Made by a program: the position numbers and the translations under genes
Source: Gemmatimonadota bacterium
Lineage (GTDB): Bacteria > Gemmatimonadota > Gemmatimonadetes > Gemmatimonadales > GWC2-71-9
DNA length: 64,000 nt
Direction of reading: 5' to 3'
NCBI GenBank assembly: GCA_025358055.1
Contig: JANYKV010000114.1
Span: 1 to 64,000 of the forward strand
The notes under the pieces: generated by a model
What the model saw: the letters and a program-made list of their open reading frames with translations, nothing else
Databases searched by the model: none
Told to the model about the DNA's origin: nothing
Shown: piece after piece, positions 38,347 through 47,275 of the stretch
Layout of the letters: each line of letters opens with the position of its first letter
Position numbering within the stretch: the first letter of the stretch is position 1

Positions 38347-39240
38347 ATGACTGCAACGGTGCTCCTCCGTCGTTCGATCCTCTTCTTCCCGGCCGATCAT
38401 CCGGAACGATTCGCAAAGGCGATCGCGACCGGCGCCGACGCGGTTTGCGCAGATCTCGAGGATGGGGTCCCGCTCCAATCGAAAGAGGTGGGACGACAAC
38501 AGGCGTTCGAGCGGATCCTCAAGGAGGCACGGCGGGGAGCGGAGGTGATCCTGCGTATCAACGACCCGAAAGGCGAGCTGGGCCGTCGCGATCTGCAGAC
38601 TCTCTGCGAGGGTGACGTATCACCCGATACGGTCATGATTCCCAAGGTCACTTCCGCGGCGGAAGTGGTCTGGGTGGCAGGGTTGCTGGAGCACCGTCAT
38701 CCGGATGTGCGGCTCTTGCCGATGGTCGAGACCGTTCGGGCCTTGGCCAATGTGGAAGAGATTGCGGCGGCTTCTCCCCGGATCAGCGCGCTCCAGTTCG
38801 GCGGAGTGGATCTTTCGATCGAGCTCGGATGCGCGGTCGAGTGGGACGCGTTGCTCGTCGCCCGGTCGCGCATCGTCCACGCTGCCGCTCTGGCCGGGAT
38901 CGGGTCGATCGACGTTCCTTTTCTCGATGTTTCCGATGCCGCCGGGCTCGCGCGCGAGGCCGCCGCGGTCCGACGCCTCGGCTTCACCGGCAAGGCCGCG
39001 ATTCATCCCGTGCACATCCCCGCCATTCACGGCGCGTTTTCCCCGACCGCCGCCGAAGTTGAGCGCGCCACCACTATCATGCAGGCGTTCGAACGAAGCC
39101 AAGGTGGAGCCGTGCTGGGAGAGGGGAAGATGATCGATCGTCCCGTGATGGAAGCGGCACGACGGACCCTGGCCCGCGCGGACCTGATCCGATCCAAATT
39201 GCAATCACGAGTGAGCACGGGCGCCGAGGGTGCGTCGTGA
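38347..39240 (+). CDS. HpcH/HpaI (CitE-like) aldolase/lyase, candidate citramalyl-CoA lyase
   Basis: RRSILFFPADHPERFAKA, CADLEDGV, QFGGVDLSIELG, GKAAIHPVHI. Confidence 0.85.
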   Translation: MTATVLLRRSILFFPADHPERFAKAIATGADAVCADLEDGVPLQSKEVGRQQAFERILKEARRGAEVILRINDPKGELGRRDLQTLCEGDVSPDTVMIPKVTSAAEVVWVAGLLEHRHPDVRLLPMVETVRALANVEEIAAASPRISALQFGGVDLSIELGCAVEWDALLVARSRIVHAAALAGIGSIDVPFLDVSDAAGLAREAAAVRRLGFTGKAAIHPVHIPAIHGAFSPTAAEVERATTIMQAFERSQGGAVLGEGKMIDRPVMEAARRTLARADLIRSKLQSRVSTGAEGAS

Positions 39241-40079
39241 CCGCCGACCTTCAAGCTTGGGTCGGAAGGGAGATCGTGGTACGCGATGAGCTCTGCCTGG
39301 CACCCGCGTTCGGCCTCGCCGCCCTGCTCGACCGAGCCGCCGATGGGGTGAAGCGCGGCTCGGCCCTCCCCTGCGGGTGGCACTGGATCTATTTCGCGCC
39401 TCGCGCCGCCCATTCGGACCTCGATGTCGACGGCCATACGCGCCGGGGTGGCTTTCTTCCCCCAGTATCATTGCCGCGCCGAATGTGGGTCGGTGGAGCG
39501 ATTCATTTCCGCCAACCGCTCGTGTTGGGGGACACGGTCGAGCGGCGGTCCACCATCGCGTCGGTCCAGGAAAAGGCGGGGCGGAGCGGTCGGCTTGTGT
39601 TCGTCGCCGTCCGACACTTGATCAGTGCCGGCACACCGATCGCGATCGACGAAGTACAGGAATTGGTCTTTCGCGATCCAGCCAGGCCGGGTGAGGCACG
39701 GCCCGGCGGGTCCCCGCCGCCGGGAGATTGTCATTGGCGAGAGAGCTTTCGAACCGACGCTGTAGCTCTCTTCCGCTTCTCGGCCTTGACGTTCAACAGT
39801 CACCGGATTCACTACGACCATCCGTACGCCACCCAGGTCGAGGGATATCCTGGGTTAGTGGTTCATGCCCCCCTCACGGCGCTCTTGTTACTCGATGCGG
39901 CTTGCCGCCACCAACCCATCGGTCGAGTGGCGACCTACACGTATCGTGCTGAAGGACCGCTCTTTTGCGAGGAAGCGATTGGCCTCCACGGCCGGATCGA
40001 GCGGGGTTCCATGGTTCTCTGGGCCACTGCGCCTGACGGAAGGACCGCCATGAAGGCGAAGGTCGAATGGGCGACCTGA
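39237..40079 (+). CDS. HTD2/FAS1-like dehydratase, MaoC-fold (itaconyl-/mesaconyl-CoA hydratase-like)
   Basis: SALPCGWHWIYFAP, RRMWVGGAIHFRQPLVLGD, FNSHRIHYDHPYA, GLVVHAPLTALLLLD; GTGA overlap with upstream gene. Confidence 0.8.
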   Translation: MTADLQAWVGREIVVRDELCLAPAFGLAALLDRAADGVKRGSALPCGWHWIYFAPRAAHSDLDVDGHTRRGGFLPPVSLPRRMWVGGAIHFRQPLVLGDTVERRSTIASVQEKAGRSGRLVFVAVRHLISAGTPIAIDEVQELVFRDPARPGEARPGGSPPPGDCHWRESFRTDAVALFRFSALTFNSHRIHYDHPYATQVEGYPGLVVHAPLTALLLLDAACRHQPIGRVATYTYRAEGPLFCEEAIGLHGRIERGSMVLWATAPDGRTAMKAKVEWAT

Positions 40080-41269
40080 ACGCCGCCGCCGTGCTGCCCC
40101 TGAGCGGCATTACCGTCGTGGCCCTCGAGCAGGCGGTCGCGGCGCCGTTCGCCAGCCGCCAGCTGGCCGACCTCGGCGCCCGCGTCGTCAAGGTCGAGCG
40201 GCCAGGGGTCGGTGATTTCGCCCGACATTACGACACGAGTGTCAAAGGCCTGGCGAGCTATTTTGTGTGGCTCAACCGAGGCAAAGAGTCTCTCTGCCTC
40301 GATCTGAAGGACGCGGCCGCCGCCGATATTCTGGATCGGCTGCTGACGGGAGCCGATGTCTTCATCCACAACCTCGCGCCGGGGGCAGTCGATCGGTTGC
40401 AGCTCGGGAAGGCGGTCGTGCGCGATCGGTACCCCCGCCTCATCACGTGTGCCATCTCCGGCTACGGCACCAGCGGGCCCTACCGGGAGCGGCGCGCTTA
40501 CGACTTGCTCATCCAGGCCGATGCGGGACTCATGTCGCTCACCGGGACGGAGGACTCCCCGTCGCGCGCGGGCATCTCGGTGGCGGACATCGCGGCTGGG
40601 ATGTACGCCTTTTCCGGCATCCTCACCGCGCTGATCGCCCGAGGGCAAACCGGCGACGGTCAATGGATGGAGGTGTCGTTGCTGGAGTCGTTGGGTGAAT
40701 GGATGAGCTATGCCGCGTACTTCACCAAGTACGGTGGCACGGCCCCCCGGCGAACCGGATCAAGTCATCCAACCATTGCGCCCTATGGCCCGTTTGCTTC
40801 GTCCGAGGGCGAGCGGATCTACCTCAGCGTTCAAAATCAGAGAGAGTGGGTCCGCTTCTGCACGGTGGTGCTCGAACAAACGGAGTTGATTTCTCATCCG
40901 CGCTTCGACACCAACGCCAAACGGGTGGAGAACCGGGCCGAGCTTCAGGAGTTGGTGGAGAGCGCGATCGCCCGCCACAGCATGGCCGAGTTGGTGCGAC
41001 GGCTGGACGCGGCGCCGCTGGGGTGGGCGAACTTGAATTCGGTGCATGGCTTCAATGCGCATCCCCAGCTGGCGGCTCGCCGCCGGTGGCGGGAGGTGTC
41101 CTCACCGGTGGGACCTCTTTCCCTGCTGATCCCTCCCGTCACCATGGAAGGCCTCACTCCCGTGATGGGCGAGATTCCCTCCCTCGGCCAACACACGGAC
41201 GTGGTCCTCAGCCGCCTCGGCTTCGATCGCGACCGGATTGATGAGCTGCGGCGCCGCGGGGCGGTCTGA
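40067..41269 (+). CDS. CaiB/BaiF (class III) CoA transferase
   Basis: PLSGITVVALEQAVAAPFASRQLADLGARVVKVERPGVGDFAR; LNRGKESLCLDLK; overlaps upstream gene. Confidence 0.9.
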   Translation: MGDLNAAAVLPLSGITVVALEQAVAAPFASRQLADLGARVVKVERPGVGDFARHYDTSVKGLASYFVWLNRGKESLCLDLKDAAAADILDRLLTGADVFIHNLAPGAVDRLQLGKAVVRDRYPRLITCAISGYGTSGPYRERRAYDLLIQADAGLMSLTGTEDSPSRAGISVADIAAGMYAFSGILTALIARGQTGDGQWMEVSLLESLGEWMSYAAYFTKYGGTAPRRTGSSHPTIAPYGPFASSEGERIYLSVQNQREWVRFCTVVLEQTELISHPRFDTNAKRVENRAELQELVESAIARHSMAELVRRLDAAPLGWANLNSVHGFNAHPQLAARRRWREVSSPVGPLSLLIPPVTMEGLTPVMGEIPSLGQHTDVVLSRLGFDRDRIDELRRRGAV

Positions 41270-41343
41270 TTGCCCCTTTCACCTTTACACGGCCCGCTTC
41301 GCGCCGTAACATCCTCGCATTCATCACCATCCAAGGATCCCCT

Positions 41344-43413
41344 ATGAGTTCTCACTCGGCCCGGCTTAGTGCTGCCACGTTGGTCCTCGCTTCCGTCGCG
41401 TTCGGACCCACCCTATTCGCGCAAGGAATGGCCGGCGATTCGCTGCTGAGCGTCCGGCACTACATGGACCTCGAGGCGGTGTCGGAGGCGAAAATCGCGC
41501 CGGACGGGCGGATGATTCTGTACTCCCGTGGTTTCGTCAACAAGATGGAAGATCGCTGGGAAAGCGCAATCTGGGCGATGAACTCCGATGGGACGAGGAA
41601 TCGTTTCTTGGTGAAGGGCGGGAATCCAACCTGGTCGCCGGATGGAACCCGCATCGCCTATATCGCTGAGGCGACCGAGCCCAAGGGTCCCCAAATTTTC
41701 GTGCGATGGATGGACGCCGAAGGGGCGACGACCCAAGTCACACGATTGACGACCGGACCATCGGACCTCCATTGGTCGCCGGACGGGAGGTGGATCGGCT
41801 TCACCAACTTCGTTCCCAAGAAGACGGAATGGGCGATCGACATGCCGGCCGCACCCGAAGGCGCCAAATGGGTGCCCACGCCTCGGATTGTCGACCGGCT
41901 GCACTACCGCCAAGACCGAGCAGGGTACAACGAACCGGGTTTCCGTCACCTGTTCGTGGTGCCCTCGGATGGCGGCACTCCGCGCGAAGTCACCACGGGG
42001 GATTGGGGCCTTGGCGCCCGCTTCGATGGCCTCGATACACCGGTCACGTGGGACTGGTCGCCCGATGGCAAAACCGCCGTTGTCGAAGGATATGACGACC
42101 CGAAGGCCGATCTGACGTATCGGGATTCGAACATCTATGCGATCGATATCGCTACGGGTCAGAAGCGGCGCCTGACTTCCACGCGGGGCACGTGGTCGCG
42201 GCCGGTGCTCTCTCCGGACGGCCAAAGGGTGGTGTACGTGGGGTATCCATTCACCAAACAGACCTATAAAGTGGCGGACCTCTACAGCGTGCGCATCGAT
42301 GGCACCGGCGTCGCCGAGCTTTCCGGCCCGCTCGACCGAGAGCCGCGGGAATTGGCCTGGGCACCGGACGGCTCCGGTGTCTATTTCACCGCGGAGGACA
42401 GAGGGGCCATCAACGTGCATTTCGCGCCCCTAGCCGGAGGCGGTGTTCGGGCGATCACGACCGGTCCGCAGGTGATTTCGTTGGGTTCAATCTCCAGTGC
42501 CGGCACGATGGCTGTCACGAAGTCCACTTGGAATCAGCCGAGTGATGTGTTCCGGCTGGATCCGGGGAAACCCGCCACGTTCGCCCAACTCACTCGCGTG
42601 AACGACGATCTGCTCGGCGGGAAGCGGCTTGCCACCGCGGAGGAGGTTTGGTACACCTCCAGCGGCGGGGCGAAGGTGCAGGGGTGGATCGTAAAACCGC
42701 CGTCATTCCAGGCGTCTAAGAAATATCCTCTCCTGCTTGAAATCCACGGTGGTCCCCACGGGATGTACTCGGTGGGATTCGACTATTTCTGGCAAGCGAT
42801 CGCGGCCGAAGGTTACGTCGTGCTCTACACCAATCCACGGGGAAGCACCGGGTACGGTACCGCCTTCGGCAACGCCATCGATCAGGCCTATCCCAGCGTG
42901 GACTACGATGATCTGATGGCGGGCGTGGATACGGTGCTGGGCCGAGGGTACGTCGACAGCCGACGGTTGTACGTTGCGGGGTGCAGTGGTGGCGGCGTGC
43001 TCTCGAGTTGGGTGATCGGCCACACGACGCGCTTTGCCGGGGCCGCCGTTCGGTGTCCCGTGACAAATTGGATGAGCTTCTCGGGCCAGTCCGACGTTCC
43101 GCTGTTCACCAACAATTTCTTCGGGGCGCCATTCTGGGAGAAGCCGGAACAGTGGCTCAAGCAGTCCTCGCTGATGTACGTCGGCAATGTCACGACTCCG
43201 ACGGTGCTGATGACAGGTGTGTTGGACATGCGGACACCGATGCCGCAGACCGAGGAGTACTACGCCGCGCTCAAAATGCGGGGAGTACCATCCGCCTTGA
43301 TCCGCTTCGAGGGTGAATTCCATGGCACCGAGTCTCGGCCTTCGAATTTCATGCGGACGGTTTTGTATATGACGAGTTGGTTCAAACGATACTCGGGCTC
43401 GCCGACACCCTGA
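41344..43413 (+). CDS. S9 family secreted peptidase (paralog A)
   Basis: GCSGGGVLSSW nucleophile; EIHGGPHGMYSVGF; GVLDMRTPMPQ; FHGTESRP. Confidence 0.87.
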   Translation: MSSHSARLSAATLVLASVAFGPTLFAQGMAGDSLLSVRHYMDLEAVSEAKIAPDGRMILYSRGFVNKMEDRWESAIWAMNSDGTRNRFLVKGGNPTWSPDGTRIAYIAEATEPKGPQIFVRWMDAEGATTQVTRLTTGPSDLHWSPDGRWIGFTNFVPKKTEWAIDMPAAPEGAKWVPTPRIVDRLHYRQDRAGYNEPGFRHLFVVPSDGGTPREVTTGDWGLGARFDGLDTPVTWDWSPDGKTAVVEGYDDPKADLTYRDSNIYAIDIATGQKRRLTSTRGTWSRPVLSPDGQRVVYVGYPFTKQTYKVADLYSVRIDGTGVAELSGPLDREPRELAWAPDGSGVYFTAEDRGAINVHFAPLAGGGVRAITTGPQVISLGSISSAGTMAVTKSTWNQPSDVFRLDPGKPATFAQLTRVNDDLLGGKRLATAEEVWYTSSGGAKVQGWIVKPPSFQASKKYPLLLEIHGGPHGMYSVGFDYFWQAIAAEGYVVLYTNPRGSTGYGTAFGNAIDQAYPSVDYDDLMAGVDTVLGRGYVDSRRLYVAGCSGGGVLSSWVIGHTTRFAGAAVRCPVTNWMSFSGQSDVPLFTNNFFGAPFWEKPEQWLKQSSLMYVGNVTTPTVLMTGVLDMRTPMPQTEEYYAALKMRGVPSALIRFEGEFHGTESRPSNFMRTVLYMTSWFKRYSGSPTP

Positions 43414-43429
43414 CCACGGGAGCGCCTTG

Positions 43430-45006
43430 ATGAGTCACCGATTGCACCTGGGGCTTCTATGGGTGTGGGTGATCGGCGCGTGCGCTCCGACACCCGATGG
43501 AGCCAGGACCGTGGTGAAGTCTCCGAGCTTCAAAATCACCACGGAGAAGAGCTTCGACGCATCCGGCGTGAAAGCATACGCCGGCTCAGCTCCCGACATA
43601 TATGCCCACATCGACGCGCACCAGGCGGAGCATGTGGCCAACATCCAGCGGTGGCTCCGCCAGCCCTCTATCAGTACGGAAAAGAAGGGCATTCCCGAGA
43701 TGGCGGGCCTCGTGCGTGATGATCTCAAAGCGCTCGGTTTTCAGGAGGCGGCGCTCGTTCCAACGTCGGGACACCCGGGCGTTTGGGGATACTACGACGC
43801 CGGGGCTGCCAAGACCTTGCTCATCTATATGATGTACGATGTCCAGCCCGTCGAGCCGGCGGATTGGCGCTCCCCGCCCTTCGAGGCCGCCGTGGTGGAT
43901 CATGAGTTGGGCAAGGCGATCATCGGCCGTGGCGCCACGAACCAAAAGGGGCCGGAGCGCGCGTTCCTCAATGCCTTGGCCTCGATCATCGCGGTGCGGA
44001 AAAAGCTTCCCGTAAACCTCATGGTGGCCATGGAAGGTGAGGAAGAGCTCGGGTCACCGCACTATCCCGAAATGGTCGACAAGTTCGAAGCGCGGATGAA
44101 GACCGCGAGCGGTGTGTTCTTTCCGTTCCTCAGCCAGAATCCGGATGGCTCGACATCGATGTTCTTGGGCGTCAAAGGGATTCTTTACTTCGAGTTGGAG
44201 GCCAAGGGTGGCGCCTGGGGCGGACCGTCAAAGGCCGAAATCCACAGCTCCTACAAGACGTTGGTGGACGCCCCGGCCTGGCGTCTTACCCAGGCTCTGG
44301 CGAGCCTCACCTCGGCGGATGGGAATTCGATTCAGGTGCCGGGATACTCGGATCCGATTCGCGCTCCGAACGAGGAGGAGCAGAGCCTGGTGAATGGCAT
44401 GATGAAACAATGGCCCGAGGAGGAGACGCAAACCCGCGAACGTATGGGGGTGGCGCGTTGGGTGGATAGCCTCAGCGGGCAGGCGTCGTTACTTCGTCAC
44501 CTCTTCACCACCACGCTCAACATTGACGGAATCTGGAGCGGATATACGCAGCCGGGTGGTAGGAAGACTATTCTGCCCCACCAGTCGACCGCAAAGCTCG
44601 ATTCGCGCCTGGTGCCGGACCAAACCCCTGATAGCGGGCTTGCGCTCATCAAGGCCCACCTCGCCGCCAAAGGATTCGGGGACATCGAGGTGCGCAAACT
44701 CTCCGGCTATCCCCCGGCGCAAACCACCGTCGAAGCGCCGTTCGTCCAAGCCGCGATTGGCGTGTTCAATAATACGGACACACCCCAAGCGTGGCGCCGC
44801 GCTTGGCCGGGAGTGCGCCGTACTATGTGTTCACGCAACGTCTCAAGCTGCCAATGGTGGCTGCGGGCATCGGGCATGGTTCCGGGGCCCACGCACCCAA
44901 TGAGTACATGGTCATCGCGCCGAAGCCGGGCTCGAAGATCGCGGGGCTCGCCGACATCGAGAAGTTCTATGTCGATCTCCTTTACGCGCTGAGCGAATCG
45001 AAGTAG
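43430..45006 (+). pseudogene. M20 family peptidase-like lipoprotein, apparent frameshift near 44790
   Basis: Frame of the 521-aa ORF gives M20 sequence to about ...GVFNNTDTPQAW, then nonsense; the conserved C-terminus (RLAGSAPYYVFTQRLKLPMVAAGIGHGSGAHAPNEYMVIAP) continues in the -1-equivalent frame (ORF 44791..45006). Confidence 0.7.
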
Positions 45007-45038
45007 GGTATCTTTCCCGCGACTCCCACCGATGGAGT

Positions 45039-46133
45039 GTGGCAGTGCAGGGTGCAAGACGATTCAAATGGCCGGCCGTTCTCGAGCAGAACATTCTGGT
45101 GCGGCTCGTCGTATACTATCTGGCGCTTGGATTGATTGCCGGGCTGACGTGGTGGCTCGCGCCTCCAGGCCTGCGGGAAAAACTCTCCAGCACCATGGCG
45201 GAGTTGACGAGTTCGAACCTCGCCGACACCTTCGACGCCGTGACAGGGCGCAAGCCCAAGTTCGACTCGGTGGCGCTCGCTTCCCATTCGCCGCCACTCA
45301 CGACCGCCGTCACGGTCGTGAGTGCGTTTTTGCTCGTCCTGCCGGTGGCCTGGGTCTACATGTTCACCCGGCACAAGAAGGGATACCGCCAATCGCTGGT
45401 CCAGAGCTTGATCCTGCTTCCGATCACGGTGGCGACGGTCGTCGTGCTGGTCAAAAACAGTCTGCCCTTGGCGTTCAGCTTGGCGGGCATCGTAGCCGCG
45501 GTGCGGTTCCGCAACACACTGGAGGACAGCAAAGACGCGGTCTTCTTTTTCGCCGTGACCGGCCTGGGGCTTGCGAGCGCCGTGCACATCGACGTTGCCG
45601 TGGTCTGGTCAGTCGTGTTCAATACGGTGGCGCTTACCCTCTGGTACACGAACTTTGGGCGGACTCCGCCTCGGTTGGAAGAGCAGCGCGCGGAGCGCCA
45701 TCTACAAGAGGCGATGTCCATTGCCAATCGGACCAGCCAGTTCGTGGCACGGATCGATAGGGAGGTGCTCGATGACATGGCGCCCGAGCAGCTCGACGCG
45801 CTGGCGGTTCGGGTTCGGCGGAAGCGAGAGCGCTCTACGGAGGAAATGTCGGGCTCCAAGCCTACCAAATTCGACACTCGATTTCTGATCCACTGCAGTG
45901 ATGCCGCCGCCGGCCGACCCATCATCGAATCGGTGATGAGTCGCAACGTCAAGCGTTGGGAGTTCGAACGGCTCGAGCCCCAGGATGATGGGACGGCCAT
46001 CGTGGTGTATCGAATCCGCTACCGCAAGAACGTTCCGCCCCATATCGTCACGCAGGCGTTGGAGCAGGAAGGCGTTCCCTTCGTGGCGGGCGTCGAGGTC
46101 AACCCGATCGGAGCCGACGATGGCGAACCATGA
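45039..46133 (+). CDS. DUF4956 domain membrane protein
   Basis: TM segments followed by FSLAGIVAAVRFRNTLEDSKDAVFFFAVTGLGLASAVH. Confidence 0.8.
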   Translation: MAVQGARRFKWPAVLEQNILVRLVVYYLALGLIAGLTWWLAPPGLREKLSSTMAELTSSNLADTFDAVTGRKPKFDSVALASHSPPLTTAVTVVSAFLLVLPVAWVYMFTRHKKGYRQSLVQSLILLPITVATVVVLVKNSLPLAFSLAGIVAAVRFRNTLEDSKDAVFFFAVTGLGLASAVHIDVAVVWSVVFNTVALTLWYTNFGRTPPRLEEQRAERHLQEAMSIANRTSQFVARIDREVLDDMAPEQLDALAVRVRRKRERSTEEMSGSKPTKFDTRFLIHCSDAAAGRPIIESVMSRNVKRWEFERLEPQDDGTAIVVYRIRYRKNVPPHIVTQALEQEGVPFVAGVEVNPIGADDGEP

Positions 46134-47202
46134 TGCGCCGAGGGCGCACGCACTGTTCGGTACCCTGCTGTTCGCCGCCGGATGCATCCTTGGGGTTGCG
46201 GCGGTGTCGGCCCAGGAGGCCGCCGTCAAGAAAGGTCCCGATCCACTCTTCGCATCGGATACGACGCTCACGTTGAGCCTGACCGCCAATTTTCGCACGC
46301 TGGCCAAGGATCGGGATACCGTGTCTCGGAAATCCTATTCGGCGGTTCTCGCCTATATCGGACCCGACAGTCGTCCGGTGACACTGAACGTGCATCTGGA
46401 GACTCGGGGTCATTACCGATTGAAACGGTCGACCTGCGAGTTCCCCCCGCTTCGTGTGTCGTTCGACAAAACGGAGGTTGCCGGCACTCTATTCGAGCAT
46501 CAGAAGTCTCTGAAGTTGGTGACGCATTGTGACAATTCTTCGTCCAAGGCCGAGCAACTCATTCTGAAAGAGTTCTTGCTGTATCGGGTGTACCATCAGC
46601 TCACGGACCTCGCCTTCTTGGCTCGACTCGTCAAAATGACTTACCAGGATTCCGTCGAGGCGAACGGCAAGCTAGTAAAATTTGGATTCTTCGTGGAAGA
46701 TGATGGGCGTCTCGCCAAACGAAATGGCATGAAGTTGGCAAAGGTGAAGCTGACGCGGTTCGACGACCCGGATATGGACCACAACGAGGGGAACCTGCTC
46801 GGAATGTTTCAGTATTTCATCGGCAACACCGACTGGTCTCTTCCGTTCCTGCACAACATCCGGATTCTCGCGAACGAGACGGGGACAAATTACCCGGTCG
46901 CGTACGATTTCGACTGGTCCGGCGCGGTCGATGCTTCATATGCTCGGCCGGACGCCCGGCTGCCGATTCGGACCGTCCGAGAGCGATTGTACCGGGGGCC
47001 CTGTCTCAAGGAGCAAGACCTCACGGCAACCCTCGCATCCTTCAAAGCGAAAAAGGGCGTCATCTATCAGCTCTATGAGGGGCGACCGGACATCACCGCG
47101 GACACGAAGAAGTCGACTCTGGAATACTTCGATGAGTTTTATCATCAAATCGATGACCCCAAACATGCGCAGGAGGCCTTCCGGGTCGTCTGTCCCCGGT
47201 AA
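46120..47202 (+). CDS. Secreted CotH-kinase-like protein
   Basis: Signal peptide; VTLNVHLETRGHYRLKRSTCEFPPLRVSF; LKEFLLYRVYHQLTDLAFLARLVKM; YFIGNTDWS; overlaps the DUF4956 gene end. Confidence 0.6.
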   Translation: MANHDAPRAHALFGTLLFAAGCILGVAAVSAQEAAVKKGPDPLFASDTTLTLSLTANFRTLAKDRDTVSRKSYSAVLAYIGPDSRPVTLNVHLETRGHYRLKRSTCEFPPLRVSFDKTEVAGTLFEHQKSLKLVTHCDNSSSKAEQLILKEFLLYRVYHQLTDLAFLARLVKMTYQDSVEANGKLVKFGFFVEDDGRLAKRNGMKLAKVKLTRFDDPDMDHNEGNLLGMFQYFIGNTDWSLPFLHNIRILANETGTNYPVAYDFDWSGAVDASYARPDARLPIRTVRERLYRGPCLKEQDLTATLASFKAKKGVIYQLYEGRPDITADTKKSTLEYFDEFYHQIDDPKHAQEAFRVVCPR

Positions 47203-47275
47203 GATCATCGCCTCGTCGACATGACTTCAGTCCCGCTCCCGTTGGTCGGTCCGGAAAGACCCGCCAGGAGATGAT

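Noticed and set aside
37334-38416. 360-aa minus-strand ORF
   Set aside because: Antisense to acyl-CoA dehydrogenase with full family motifs.
41413-42420. 335-aa minus-strand ORF
   Set aside because: Antisense shadow of an S9 peptidase; similar shadows occur over the paralogs.
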